DNA of 64,000 bases. Source: Lolium rigidum (lineage: Eukaryota; Streptophyta; Magnoliopsida; Poales; Poaceae). The stretch covers positions 62,001 to 126,000 of the forward strand of contig NW_025900964.1 of assembly GCF_022539505.1 (NCBI RefSeq), in the 5' to 3' direction. Position numbers and translations under genes: made by a program. Shown in pieces: positions 35,901-46,689 of this stretch. The notes below the pieces were generated by a model that did not search any database, was not told the origin of the DNA, and was given only the letters and a program-made list of their open reading frames with translations. Each line of letters begins with the position of its first letter. The stretch's first letter is position 1.

Positions 35901-36810
35901 GGTTAAGAACCTTGTTCTTAGCGCAAACCGAGCTTAAAAACTTAGCGCAAAACCGGCACTTGCCGACCCCGAGTTTCGGGTTAAGAACCTTGTTCTTAGC
36001 GCAAAACTTAGCTTAAAAACTTAGCGCAAAACCGGCACTGCCAGTCCCCGAGTTTCGGGTTAAGAACCTTGTTCTTAGTGCAAAACTTAGCTTACAAACT
36101 TAGCGCAAAACCGGCACTGCCAGTCCCCGAGTTTCGGGTTAAGGACCTTGTTCTTAGCGCAAAACTTTACTAACCTCTTTTTCCTGAACAGCTCACGGCT
36201 GACGCTCGGAAGGCCCTCTTCGAGGAGCTCTTATGGGAGCATCGGGAGCTCGCTGAGGCACACGACAAGTGCCAAGGTAAATTTTGTTCTACCGGCATCT
36301 TTCTTACCGGAAATCTTTTCCTTCCTGACATTCGCAATTTCTGCTTAACAGTGATCCCGGAAGCTTCCATAAACGCTCTCAAGGAGCAGCTCGCCACCGC
36401 CCAACGTATAACTTTTTGTCCTTTCTCCTGTTAACTTGATTTTCTTCTCATGTTTATTAGCATAATCTTGTTAACATCTTCTTTTCCGGGTTGCAGTGGA
36501 GAAGGACCAGCTCATCCGGCAGCATAAGGAGGAGCTGGACGCCCTCAAGACCAGCTACCGGGAGCTCAAGACCCAGCTCGTCCAACTGGGGCTTGACCAT
36601 GCCAAGGCCCTCGAAGCCGCTGCAGCTGATGCAGCGGCCAAGATGGAGGAGGCTCTGGAGGACGCCAGTAATGCCAACGTGGTGCTGCTGGCTGAACTGG
36701 AGGAGATGACCAAGGCCCGGAAGGGTGCCGAGGAGAAGGCCGCGCGGCTGGAGGAGGAGCATAAGGAATGCGATCAGTTGATCCTGCAGACCGACACCCT
36801 CGCCCACCGT
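32943..36810 (+). pseudogene. Antisense multi-exon gene of the PF04195-like family, 3' end lost
   Basis: The start is ATG 32943 (MSDEESSSASS). Exon 1 runs to about 34096 and holds the family domain (HHLPGNAIFYLSCYATFMEAYIG, WQGTFFYVKN). It is broken by a one-base loss near 33370 and a one-base gain near 34040. Further exons, bounded by consensus splice sites: 34140-34328, about 34409-34617, about 34706-35553 (proline/alanine-rich with a triple SSAPE repeat), about 36191-36276, about 36352-36404 and about 36497-36810 (coiled coil). A possible next exon starts at 36980 but runs straight into reverse-transcriptase DNA of the other strand, so the normal end is lost. Function unknown. Confidence 0.72.
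35650..36170 (+). repeat. Tandem repeat of about 80 bp in an intron of the antisense gene
   Basis: Seven copies of a unit containing CCCCGAGTTTCGGGTTAAG and CTTAGCGCAAAACCGGCACT start near 35656, 35742, 35818, 35893, 35971, 36049 and 36129. Copies vary by a few bases and small gaps. The array lies wholly between two exons. Confidence 0.85.
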
Positions 36811-36977
36811 AAGTTCTTTTATTTTACACTTTGACTACTGCATATGAGCCTTTTTTCCTCCGACCCCATTTTCTTTCCGTTATCTTTCCTTCCGGTCTCT
36901 TTTTCTTCCGGACTCTTTTCTTTCCGGTCTCTTTTCTTTCCGGTCTCTTTTCCTTGACCTTTTTCTTTCTTTACACA

Positions 36978-37870
36978 GGCCTCTTTACAAATCGGCTTAG
37001 CGATGCCAAGCTTCCGGTAAACTTCTGCACATCTTTTAACTCTCGAGGGATAGCCATTCTTTCTATTGCCCGGATTTTTACCGGATTGACTTCTATGCCC
37101 CGGCTTGACACCAGGAAACCGAGCAACTTGCCGGCAGGGACACCAAAGGTACATTTTGCCGGATTGAGTTTCATCCGGAACCGCCTTAGGTTATCGAATG
37201 TTTGCCGGATGTCATCGATCAAGGTGTTCTTTACCTTAGTTTTTATCACGATGTCATCCACATAGACTTGCACATTTTTCCCAATTTGATCAAACAAGCA
37301 TTTTTGCATACAGCGCTGGTACGTTGCACCAGCGTTGCGCAAACCAAAAGGCATAGTAACATAGCAATAAGCCCCGTGCGGGGTAATGAACGCAGCTTTT
37401 ATTTGATCTTCCTTTTTCAAGGGAATCTGGTGGAAACCGGAATAGGCATCCAGGAAGGACAACAACTCACACCCAGCGGTTGAATCAATCACTTGATCGA
37501 TTCGTGGCAAAGGGAAAGGATCTCTTGGGCAAGCCTTGTTCAGGTTGGTGTAGTCGATGCACATGCGCCACACCTTCGGAGCTTTTGCCTCCAGGTTCTC
37601 ATCTTTCTTCTTTTCAACCATCACCGGATTGGCCAGCCACTCTGTGTGCGTGACCTCCACAATGAATTTGGCAACAAGCAGTTTGTTTACCTCTTCTCCT
37701 ATGATCTTTCTTCTATCTTCAGCGAACCGGCGCAAGGGTTGTCGCACCGGCTTGGCATCTTTACGAACGTTCAAGGAGTGCTCAGCCAGCTCCCTCGGAA
37801 CACCTACCAAATCTTCGATTGACCGGGCAAAGATATTCCGATTCTCACGGAGGAAGCCGACGAGCGCGCT
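36978..37870 (-). pseudogene. Reverse transcriptase domain, truncated
   Basis: On the minus strand this encodes the palm and fingers of a Ty3/gypsy reverse transcriptase: VWRMCIDYTNLNKACPRD, LLSFLDAYSGFHQI, YVTMPFGLRNAGATYQR and the catalytic YVDD (VQVYVDDIV). It proceeds to KIRAIERM and LASLSRFV, then leaves the family at about 36985 (KRPV and stop). The connection domain, RNase H and integrase that should follow are missing. It would have copied element RNA to DNA. Confidence 0.88.
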
Positions 37871-38636
37871 TTCCTATGCTTGATCGAGGCCGGCACCGAT
37901 ACGAACGGTGCGCTCTGGGTAAGCCGGATCCAGCACAATGTCCTTTGTTTCATTTGTTGGCTTGAATGCCGGTGAGCCCAAGTTTCCGCTCATTGCCGCT
38001 AAGCTCAACTGTGAGGACTGAGCCAGCGCAACAGCTGTTTGCATCCTTTTCTTTTCCTCTGCGATCACCAGCGATTCCGCTAGGTTTGATCCGGCAGATG
38101 CAGTTTCCAGTGAGACCTTATAGTTTCCCACTACAGTCAATGGCCCACGAGGCGCCGGCATCTTCATCTTGAGGTAAGCCGTATGAGTTGTGGCCATGAA
38201 AGCTGCCAATGCCGGTCTCCCCAGCAATGCATGGTAGGGACTCGTCTAGATCCACCACCTCAAATTCCAGATTTTCCACCCGGCAATTGTCACGTCCTCC
38301 AAATGCCACGTCCACCCGAACTTTTCCTATCGGGGCACAGGACAAGCCAGGAACGATCCCGTGGAACGTTGTGCGCGTTGGCTGAAGCATGTTTTCTGTT
38401 ATGCCCAGCGTATGCATGGTGTGCTTGTACATGATGTTGATGCTGCTGCCATTGTCTATCAGCACCTTGCTGAACTTCACTCGAGTTTGCGGCCCTTTCA
38501 TGATTGGGTCCACCACGAGAGCGTAGCCACCCGGGTTCGGCATGATTTTGGGATGATCCCGGTATGACCATGAGAGTTCCTGCTCTGACCAGGGCATGTA
38601 TTTCGGCACTGCCGGCATCACTGCGTTCACCTCCAT
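37871..38636 (-). pseudogene. Retrotransposon aspartic protease region
   Basis: The frame from 38636 contains KVLIDNGSSINIMY, the Tat-type active site with DNGS. After a shift near 38235 the next frame gives LGRPALAAFMATTHTAYL and a linker to the polymerase (ending near 37874). The frame break and a stop before the RT frame mean no intact polyprotein is made. Confidence 0.82.
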
Positions 38637-38649
38637 AGAATGACGGCGC

Positions 38650-40941
38650 AGGCTTTGCTAGTCTGTTGGCTCAGTGACAAAGACAACACAGCACAAATGT
38701 GGGTCTTCGTAAACATTCCGGCCTAAAGGTGCCGGTGGAGGTGGTTGGTTATCATCTTGTTCCACCCGGTTAACTTGCTGGTACTGCTGCCGGTTTGGCG
38801 GCACCGGTAAGGCGTTTGCCCCGGTAAGTGGGGGTGGCGGCGGTAGCTGTTGCTGCCGCGGCATGTCTTGTGGCGGCTGTGCATCTTTTACCGCTCCCTT
38901 TTGCATCAAGTACTTGGTCCAGGTACAATCCTTCGTCAGATGGTTTGACGGGTGTGCCGGATTCGGTGTGTGCCACCAAGCACGGTTTGGTCCATGGCAG
39001 CTTCCATGGTGTATTTTGCGGGTTCTTGCCAGTTTCTTTTCTGGACCCAGGGTTTCTTTTCCACCCATTGTTTCTTTGGACCCGCCCACGGCTGCGATCC
39101 GGTTCTTTGTCTCTGACTGCCGCTGGCCTCAGAGTCTTCCTGCACAGCAGCAACCTGCTGCGGACCATACCTTCGATCCGGAAAATCCTCTCTTCTTTTG
39201 TTATTCCGGTTATCCCGGTGTTGCTCTTGGCGTAGCTGTTCCGGTTCAGGTTGCACTGCCGGCTGCGTTGGGTCTCCCAACGCATAGCTATCCGCCACAC
39301 GTATCATCTCTCGCCAACGTTGTCGGCATGTTCCGCCGCAGCTTTTGCCACAACGGCGAACCTCTTTCGCACCCATCGCTAAACCAAGCAATGGCCCAGT
39401 GCCTCGATTACCCCTTCACAGGAGTTCCTTGTGGTGTTCCACCGGGCCGGATAATCCCGGTCCGTTTCGTTCGGGCACTGCACACACAGAGCAAGTTGCT
39501 GCGGCCTGTTTGGCCTTTGATAGGTGCTGCTGAAATTGCTCACAAAAGCCTCCTCAAAATCCAGCCAGCCATTTATGCTTCCTGCCGGCAAGTTGTTTAG
39601 CCAGGTTCTTGCCGGTCCAACCAAAAACGATGGTATGATCCTCACGGCCCAACGCCGGTTTCCTCCTCCTGCTACGGTTCCTCCACCGCCTGCGACATAT
39701 ACCGCGGTCACGTAATCCGCGAGCCAATCTTCCGGCTTCGTAGTGCCATCGTATGTTTTTGTGTCACGGGGCAACGTAAAGTTGCGAACTGGTGGTTTTT
39801 CTCTCATGATTCTTGGGCCAAAGCACTTTGGACCCGGAGGACCTTCCTCCTCGATCATTTCTGACAAGTACACTCTATCCAGACGGTGCCTCGCATCCCG
39901 TTCCGGTAAGTATCTCTCTCCCAAGCGTTCTCCCAACGGGTTCCGGTATGCTGCCGGTCTTGTAGAATCGGCTTCATCGTAACGTTCTGGTGCCGCGGCC
40001 CTTGCCTGCCGGTACCTTGGTGGAGGCATCTCCTCTTCATCGTCATACGCTGCCCTTGCTGCCGGATAGTTTTGCCCGGTTTCATGCCTACCGGCATGAT
40101 TGTTTCCGGCATAGCCTTCCTTGGCGTAGCCTCGTTCTGCCCCTTGGCTTTTTCTACCGGCATCGTGTTGCCCGGCTTTTTGTTTACCGGCAAGGACCGG
40201 ATCATACACAGTCATCTGCCGTGCGTTCACTTCTTTTTCTTTTCTTCTGTCCGGATGGGGGGACGAGGCCTGCCCATGGGACTTGCTTCCGGCATTCTTT
40301 GTTGAACGCGCGGATTTCGAGGCTATAGCCTTGTTCAGCTTAGCCAGCTGCTCAGCGTTCTGCTGCTCTACAGTATCTAGCAGCTCTCTGACACGCTCTT
40401 GTTGCTTTGCTAGAGCCTCTCCGGTAAGCGAGTCACACAGATCTACAGCAGCCTTAGCGGCTTTTATGGTTTTATCCGGACTGCTGTACTTAGGCTTCTC
40501 TACAATGCTAACAGATGCAGAGGTACTCTTGCCGGTAAGAATTTCCTTACGCAAATCCTGATCTAGATTGCGAGCTTTAAGCCGGTTTTCCGGTATCCTA
40601 GCAGCATGAGCGCTAACAGAAGCAAAGCCATGGGCAGCGTTATACTCACGTACGGTTAGGTTCAGCTCGCGCTGCGCCTTGACGACGTCTTTGCCGCTCT
40701 CGAGTATCTTCAGGCGCTGCGCCTCCAGCTCCGCCTGAGCCGCTGCCGGGTCGATGTTCTGCGCGATGGGGGTCGCCAGCGCGTTCATCGCCGCTTGGAG
40801 AGGTGTTGCCGGTGGTGCGGAAGACGCTCCCGCTGCGCCTGCGTCGCGCTCCAGCGGTGGCTTAGCCGCACGGGTCGAAACCGCGCGACCAGCACCTTCA
40901 GCCGCAACCTCCTTTCCTGCACCAGCCACACCGGTCATCAT
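38650..40941 (-). pseudogene. Retrotransposon gag, frameshifted at its C-terminal part
   Basis: The likely start is ATG 40941 (MMTGVAGAGKEV), about 300 bp inside the LTR. The frame is open further upstream into the LTR, so the start is uncertain. A helical Ala/Gln-rich region and a basic low-complexity stretch precede the gag domain at about 39830-39400 (LPRDTKTYDGTTKPEDWL, ARTWLNNLPAGSI). It then shifts frame near 39390 and again near 39080-38940. The last part is rich in R, Q and P, with CTWTKYLMQKGAVKDAQPP and many prolines, ending near 38658. Confidence 0.83.
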
Positions 40942-41235
40942 TACCTCGACGCTGCCGGCGGCGCGACCAGCACAGAGCCATCTTGGCGGGTCCGGTGCCA
41001 CCAGCACCGGCGAGAGGCGCTGGCGCACGGGGACGGTGCCGAAGTAGACGCGGTGGCTGCCAAACTCGATGATGCGGCCGTTCTTGGGGAAGATGCCGCC
41101 GTTGGCGAAGCAGCCCGCGTTGTCGTTGATGAAGTCGATGGAGTAGAAGTTCTGGACGAGCGCAGACACTGTCCGCTCGCCGGCGAACTCGAGGAGGCCC
41201 GCCCGAATGTGTATTCCAGCATGCGCCACTTCATG

Positions 41236-41253
41236 CCCCACGGTGGGCGCCAA
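41236..41253 (-). other. Primer-binding site of the 10.7-kb element
   Basis: On the minus strand TGGCGCCCACCGTGGGGC starts two bases after the LTR end CCACGACGACA. Position and TGG start are as expected; the tRNA was not assigned. Confidence 0.75.
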
Positions 41254-41254
41254 C

Positions 41255-41957
41255 TGTCGTCGTGGTGAACAGACAGATGCCATAGGATGGCTTAAGTTGG
41301 GGCCGAATGGACGCAAGAGGATTCGGGGGAGGGTTTATGATTAGATGGGATGAACTTCCGGATGGTTTCCTCAAGAACTTAGCCAAGGCTAGAGGTTGAA
41401 GAAGAAAGACATAAGGAAGAACTCGCTCTAGATCATCATCTTTATTGATCCAAACAGGTTACAAGTTTCTCAGTACAAGCTATTCTGTGTTCATGCGCGT
41501 GTGTGTGTAAGAAGGGCTGCCCCCTCTCCTTATATAGGGGAGAGGTGGCTTACAGGGCAAGAAACCCTAATGGCATCTTTGACTAGACAAACTACTTTAC
41601 AAAGCTACTTTAATCATAGAAGACACCGGAGCCCTCTTTAATCAGAGACGCTGACGTCCTCCGGCTTCTTTGACCGTCACCCTTCTCTTTATCGTCAGCC
41701 CTTCGTCTAAAGTTACTTTGCTTAGCTCATCTTTGTCTTCTAGCTCTGGAGAGAATCTTTGACCAGTCCTGCCGACAGACTCTCCTTTCCGGTATCTTCT
41801 TTACCGGGCTCCGGCATACCCCCTCGGGGATACCGGCCTAGCTTTGCTTTCCCAAATTCCTACCAGGCTTCCGGTAAGAACATTAAACCGGTATCTCGAT
41901 GGCTCAAACCATCCGGTTTGGCATGCCTTTGTCATACCGGGGGTTATCCCCCCAACA
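41255..41957 (-). repeat. 5' LTR of the 10.7-kb element (minus orientation)
   Basis: This 703-bp copy matches 31294-31996 almost base for base and lies next to the primer-binding site, which fixes element direction. Confidence 0.93.
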
Positions 41958-42269
41958 AGTAGCTTAGCTCATCCTAGATTTTATTAGGGTTTCTTCCCTT
42001 GTAAGCCACCATCTCCTCTATATAAGGAGAGGGGGCACACCCCTGCGCGGGACGGATAACAGAGAGAGAAGAAGAGGTAGAGATCAATCTAGAAGGAGAT
42101 TGTACCGTACTGTCTTCAACCTCTGGCCATTTGGCTAAGTTCATCAATACAGTCCGGTTTCTTTTCCACTTTCCTGTAACACAAATCCTCCCCCGAATCC
42201 TCTAGCGCACATTCGGCCTCAACTTAAGCCATCCTATGACATCTGCCGTTCCACCACGACGACAGTTTT

Positions 42270-44064
42270 ATATATCAATTTTGTATATCTTTTGGAAACT
42301 TAGAAGTGCAAGTTTCAAAATTTTCAAATAAAGTTCATTACATTGCTAGTCTCTAAAGTTATATAGTATCATGTGAACTTTTAAATATTCCAATGAATTC
42401 TGTTGATTCATCTTGATATCTTGTGTTGACAATCTCCGGCGAGAAATTATGCATGGTGCACAACTATACTATTATTTGAAAATGGTTGCTTAGAGCATTT
42501 GCCATTTCCTTAAATGTCAGCGCCGGCGTAGGGTGCAGCAGCGACCTAAAGTATATTTCAAACCGACCACCTCTTGCAACAATTCCATATATGGTAGCCG
42601 AGCAGCGACGTCTCACTTTTTTATTTACCGCGTGGTACTTGAGTTGTCCTCAAGTCGCGATCCTACCCTACGTGTGTAGCCTAGCTATTACTTTTTTCCC
42701 GATAAAGAATATGTTAATGTCAAGAGATACCAATTATATTTAACCTCTGCAACAACGTAATACCTTAATGGTAGTACGGATGCACACATCCAAAAAAAAA
42801 ACCAAGAAATAAAAAGCCCCGCTACGGTATTCAGCCCTAGCAGCAGCAATACATCCACCACCAAGACAACATATGAACTCTAGGTTCTCCAACAGTGCAC
42901 AAGTGCCATCGTCGCCCAGTTAAAAGATTTTAGGTTTTCACCCTGAAGATAGTCCCTGCTCTCAAAACAATGCCTTTAACAAGGCTATTGTCAAGCCGAA
43001 CCAATTAAGGACAGGCCTTGGATTTTCATCCTGAAAAGCAAGACGCTGAACTTCACATGTGTTGTCGCCCCATACTGCTGCTGTGAGAACCAGAATACCA
43101 AGCAAGTCCCTCACATCACAAACGGTCAAAATAAAAGCATGAGTGCGCGCGACCGAATACCACCCGATCCAGCAAACTCCCTATGACAACCACCTTTACT
43201 AGGAAGATTGACCGGCAGATTGACCGACCCTATGACAACCACCTTTACTAGGCAGATTGACCGGCCCCCACACCGCCGCCCGCCGGTCGACCTCATTGGC
43301 GGAAGAGCAGGCCGCCACCGACCACAACCCGTCGACGAGTCGTCCGCCGCCACCCCAACCCCGGAGTAGGCGACCAACGTGAGCCACCGGGAGGGAGAGG
43401 CGCAGAGGACTGGCCGACCACCACCAGGCACGGCTGCGCCGCCGTAGACGTCGGATCCGCAGCCGTCTGGGTCACCCCCACTGCCAGCCGCATCGTCGAA
43501 GATCACTCGGCCGCTGCAACCCTCGTCAGGGCAGCCAAATACGACGCGCTGCAGCTCCACCGGCCGAGGCCGCCGCCCCGGATCCCGCCCAGGACCACAC
43601 CCCGCCGATCCCCGACCAGCAAGAGGAGGCCGCCACCGACCACAACTACCGGCCAGTGACCACCGTCGTCGATCCCGCGCCTCATCTGTGAGCGTGACGC
43701 GAGAGGGAGCCTGCAGCCGGCTAGAGCACCAAGGGCTTTGCCCGCGCGTGCCAGCGGCGGCATGGAGGAGGAGGTCCGGAGAGGGGGGGGGGGGGGAGAT
43801 GGCGGCGGCTTAGTGTTTCCACTCGAGCCGCCCGGCCTACGCGACACGGGGCAAGTCGATGGCTATCCTCCTATAGAGCTCTAGTTCTTATCAATTGTGT
43901 CACTTCAGCTATCCTCCTATAGAGCTCTATCGCTGTGTACTCTGCAATTAAAATTTCGGATTCAAATATAGTGCTAATTCTACACAGCCAAAACACTAGG
44001 CTCGCATCTACTACATAAACACAAGGAGAGTACATCTGTATTTGCATATGCTTGCTACGTAGAC
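42270..44064. other. Upstream region of the P450 gene with repeat-like DNA
   Basis: 42270-42780 is AT-rich without a gene. From about 42820 to 43850 the sequence is compact and GC-rich at its right end; it looks like a degraded repeat of unknown class (GTTTTCACCCTGAAGATAG and similar phrases recur in grass repeats from memory). Minus-strand frames here are long only because of composition. A 14-base G run starts near 43784. CTATGACAACCACCTTTACTA occurs twice (43181 and 43230), and GCTATCCTCCTATAGAGCTCTA twice (43861 and 43909). No TATA box for the P450 gene was identified with certainty. Confidence 0.4.
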
Positions 44065-46536
44065 ATGGAAGTCTCTTCATTCTTTGCTCTCCGGCACTCG
44101 CCCCTCCTCCTCATCCTCCTAACCCTGCTTGTGCCAATCTTCTCCATCCTGATCCTCTTCTCCACCAAGAAGAAGAAGCTTCCGCCTCCATCCAGCAGCA
44201 ATGGCGGTCAGCTGCTGCCTCCGTCGCCGCCGGGCCTAATTCCCATGCTCGGCCACCTCCTTCTTCTTGGGTCCCTGCCGCACCGGAAGCTCCGCTCGCT
44301 GGCCCAGGCTCACGGTCCGGTCATGCTACTACACCTCGGCCGCGTGCCCACCGTCGTGGCATCCTCTGCCGCGGCGGCGCAGGAGGCCATGAAGAGCCGC
44401 GACCTGGCCTTCGCGAGCCGTGCCAAGATTTTCATGGCCGAGAAGCTCCTCTACGGGCAGGACGTGGCGCTGGCGCCCTACGGCGAGTACTGGCGCCAGG
44501 CGCGCCGCGTGTGCGTGGTGCACCTCCTCAGCTCGCGCCGCATCCTCTCCTTCCGCCGCGTTCGGGAGGAGGAGGTCGCCTCCCTGCTCGACCTCGTCCG
44601 GCGCTCCACCTCGACGATGGGCGGCGGCGGAATGAACCTGACAGAGATGCTTACCGCCTACTCCAACGCCGTCATCAAGCGCGCCGCCCTTGGCGACGAG
44701 GACTACGGCGGGATCGATGGCGGCGGCGGAGAGAAGCTGAGGAAGGTGCTCGACGACTTCGCGCACCTGATGGGGACGCCGCCGGTGGGAGAGTTCGTGC
44801 CGTGGCTGGCATGGCTGGACACGTTGACAGGGCTGAATGCCAAGGCGTCGCGCACGTTCGAGGCGCTGGACGGGCTGCTCCAGCGGGTCATCGACGGACA
44901 CCGCCAGCAGCGTCTCGCCGGTGGACGGCAGCTGGTGCGCGACGGCGAGGACGATCGGCGGGACTTCGTGGACGTGTTGTTGGACGTGAACGAGACGGGA
45001 GGGGAGGCAGGCGGAGTCCACTTTGACGAGATCCGCATCAAAGCCATTTTGCTGGTATTTTTCTTGATTGTGAGCATATAGTTTTTTATTTAGAGTCAAA
45101 ACCTTTTAAAGTTTTACCAGCTACATAGAAAAAGTAACAACATTTATAAGTTCAAACTAATATTGTTGCAATCATCATGAAATATACTTTCATGTTATGT
45201 GCATTTGTTATTGTCGATGTTTATATTTCTTTTACATAGTTAGTTAGACTTTATTTTTCATCTTTAATCAAAAATTATATGCATTCTATTTTAGAAAAGA
45301 GGAAGAAATACATATTGAGCAGTACGTAGCAGGTCAGAGCTACAGCTAGCGCTGACTGTATCCACGAGCTAACAGCCACCTTCTACAGTGTTGTGTACTT
45401 GGTAAAGCATCATTTCCATGCGTTTAGTGTCTAAGCCACGTACACACCATTAAACTATCCGCCCTCGCACGTAGAAATGCAAGTGAATCGTCTTTAGGGT
45501 ACCGTTCAACTCTACTTAGTTCAATCAAATGAACTAAAATTTGGAATCTCGTCTTTATTTTAAAAACTTGTTCATTGTTTGATTGAACTAATGAGAGCCC
45601 GAGGGTACCCTAACGAGGACCCACGTGCTTTTCCTATTTTGTGCCATGTCGCGTTAGATTTTGTCAAATTGTGCATAGTTAACAAGGAGAGAGATGCATT
45701 TGTTTCTTGTCTTAGCTACGTATGTTCTCTTCACCCAACCGTATTAATAGGTGTCGATCTCATGGCACTAATTGTATGAGCCCTATTTTACGAAGTGTGA
45801 TCATATGTGACTAGATATTGTCATATACGATCGAGGAACAACAGAACATCTAAAAAAAGTGCATAAGTGAGATAGTGAATCTTACAAAGTGTGGTCTGAC
45901 CTTGTGCGCATGATTACACAGGATATGTTCGTGGCTGCCACCGACACGACGTATGCAACTTTGGAATGGGCTATGGCGGAGCTCATGAACCACCCATACG
46001 AAATGCACAAGCTCCAGGGTGAGATCCGCACAGCCGTCAATGGCACCAGCCACGTCACCGAGGACCATCTCGAACAGCTTCGCTATCTCAAGGATGTGTT
46101 GAAAGAGACACTCCGGCTACACGCGCCCCTGCCGCTCCTCTTGCCTAGGGAGACTGTTGAGGAGACGGAGCTGCTAGGCTACCGCGTTCCAGCGAGGACG
46201 CGTGTGGTGATCAACGTGTGGGCTATTGGCCGCGACCCCGCGACGTGGGAGCATGCAGAGGAGTTCATCCCAGGCCGGTTTGTTGCCATGGATGGCCCAA
46301 CAGAGTACATGGTGGGACAAGATTTCAGCTTTGTGCCGTTTGGTGCCGGAAGGAGGGGTTGCCCTGGGGTTGGGTTCGCTGCGCCAGCCATGGAGCTGGC
46401 GCTAGCGAGCCTGTTGTACCATTTCGACTGGGAGCTGCCAAACGGAGCGACCAAGGTGGACATGAGCGAGCAGTTTGGGGTCTCTGTGCGGCTCAAGGCG
46501 CCGCTGCATCTGGTAGCCAAGCCATGGTCTCCATGA
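44065..46536 (+). CDS. Cytochrome P450, CYP71 clan, two exons
   Basis: Exon 1 is 44065-45054 (330 codons), the intron 45055-45921 (GTATTT...ACACAG) and exon 2 45922-46536, giving 534 residues with no interruption, a usual P450 length. Residues 13-32 form a membrane anchor, followed by KKKK and the proline hinge PPSPPGLIP. The I-helix oxygen-binding motif is AATDTT (335-340), where the usual second position glycine is alanine. KETLR (391-395) is the ExxR motif, FIPGRF (445-450) the PERF-like motif, and FVPFGAGRRGCPG holds the heme ligand Cys477. It is an ER-bound monooxygenase using P450 reductase; the intron after KAILL is at the conserved CYP71-clan place. The substrate cannot be told from sequence. 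Confidence 0.9.
45500..45600. repeat. Inverted repeat in the P450 intron
   Basis: TTAGTTCAATCAAATGAAC near 45517 is nearly the reverse complement of GTTCATTGTTTGATTGAACT near 45569. The pair forms a hairpin with about 20-bp arms and about 35 bp between. It could be a small MITE remnant; no target duplication was recognised. Confidence 0.5.
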
Positions 46537-46678
46537 GTGGCGCGCATGGCTTGCTTGAAGATGCAATGCTACTTTACTGGATGTATTGTAGTATATTGTA
46601 TTGTACCACATACAATTGTACATGTACCTACACAAAAGTATCACGTAAAGCTACGTGTACACAAACAATTTCTACGTA
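46537..46678 (+). other. P450 3' untranslated region
   Basis: 142 bp of AT-rich DNA between the P450 stop and the CACTA left end. No AATAAA signal was seen, so the polyadenylation site may lie beyond the insertion. Confidence 0.5.
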
Positions 46679-46689
46679 CACTAGTAGAA

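Larger units (their letters stand above)
31294..41957 (-). mobile_element. 10.7-kb gypsy element with gag, protease, partial RT and antisense gene
   Basis: Two 703-bp LTRs (31294-31996 and 41255-41957) flank the element and AGTAG is duplicated perfectly (31289-31293 and 41958-41962). By gag and primer-site direction it lies on the minus strand. Order on that strand: LTR, primer-binding site, gag, protease, reverse transcriptase cut short, then a multi-exon gene running the other way, then LTR. RNase H and integrase are absent. The LTRs differ at only a handful of positions by eye (for example GGTTTGTGATT against GGTTTATGATT), which suggests recent insertion. Confidence 0.95.
30867..42264 (+). 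mobile_element. Solo LTR split by a related LTR retrotransposon
   Basis: The left half (30867-31293) starts TGTCGGGGGTGGCCCCCGG and the right half (41963-42264) ends CCACCACGACGACA. GTTTT flanks both outer ends (30862-30866 and 42265-42269). Together they form one LTR of about 729 bp with a TATA-like CTATATAAGG near 42018. No internal region belongs to it, so it is a solo LTR. Its last 70 bp (CTCAACTTAAGCCATCC and following) match the LTR end of the inserted element, so host and guest are related families. Confidence 0.92.

Noticed and set aside
43126..43850. Minus-strand frames of 114-144 codons upstream of the P450
   Set aside because: High GC, overlapping frames open together, and no recognisable domain. 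Treated as degraded repeat DNA.
44052..45099. 324-codon plus frame and 256-codon minus frame across P450 exon 1
   Set aside because: Shadows of the GC-rich coding exon; the P450 frame carries all family motifs.
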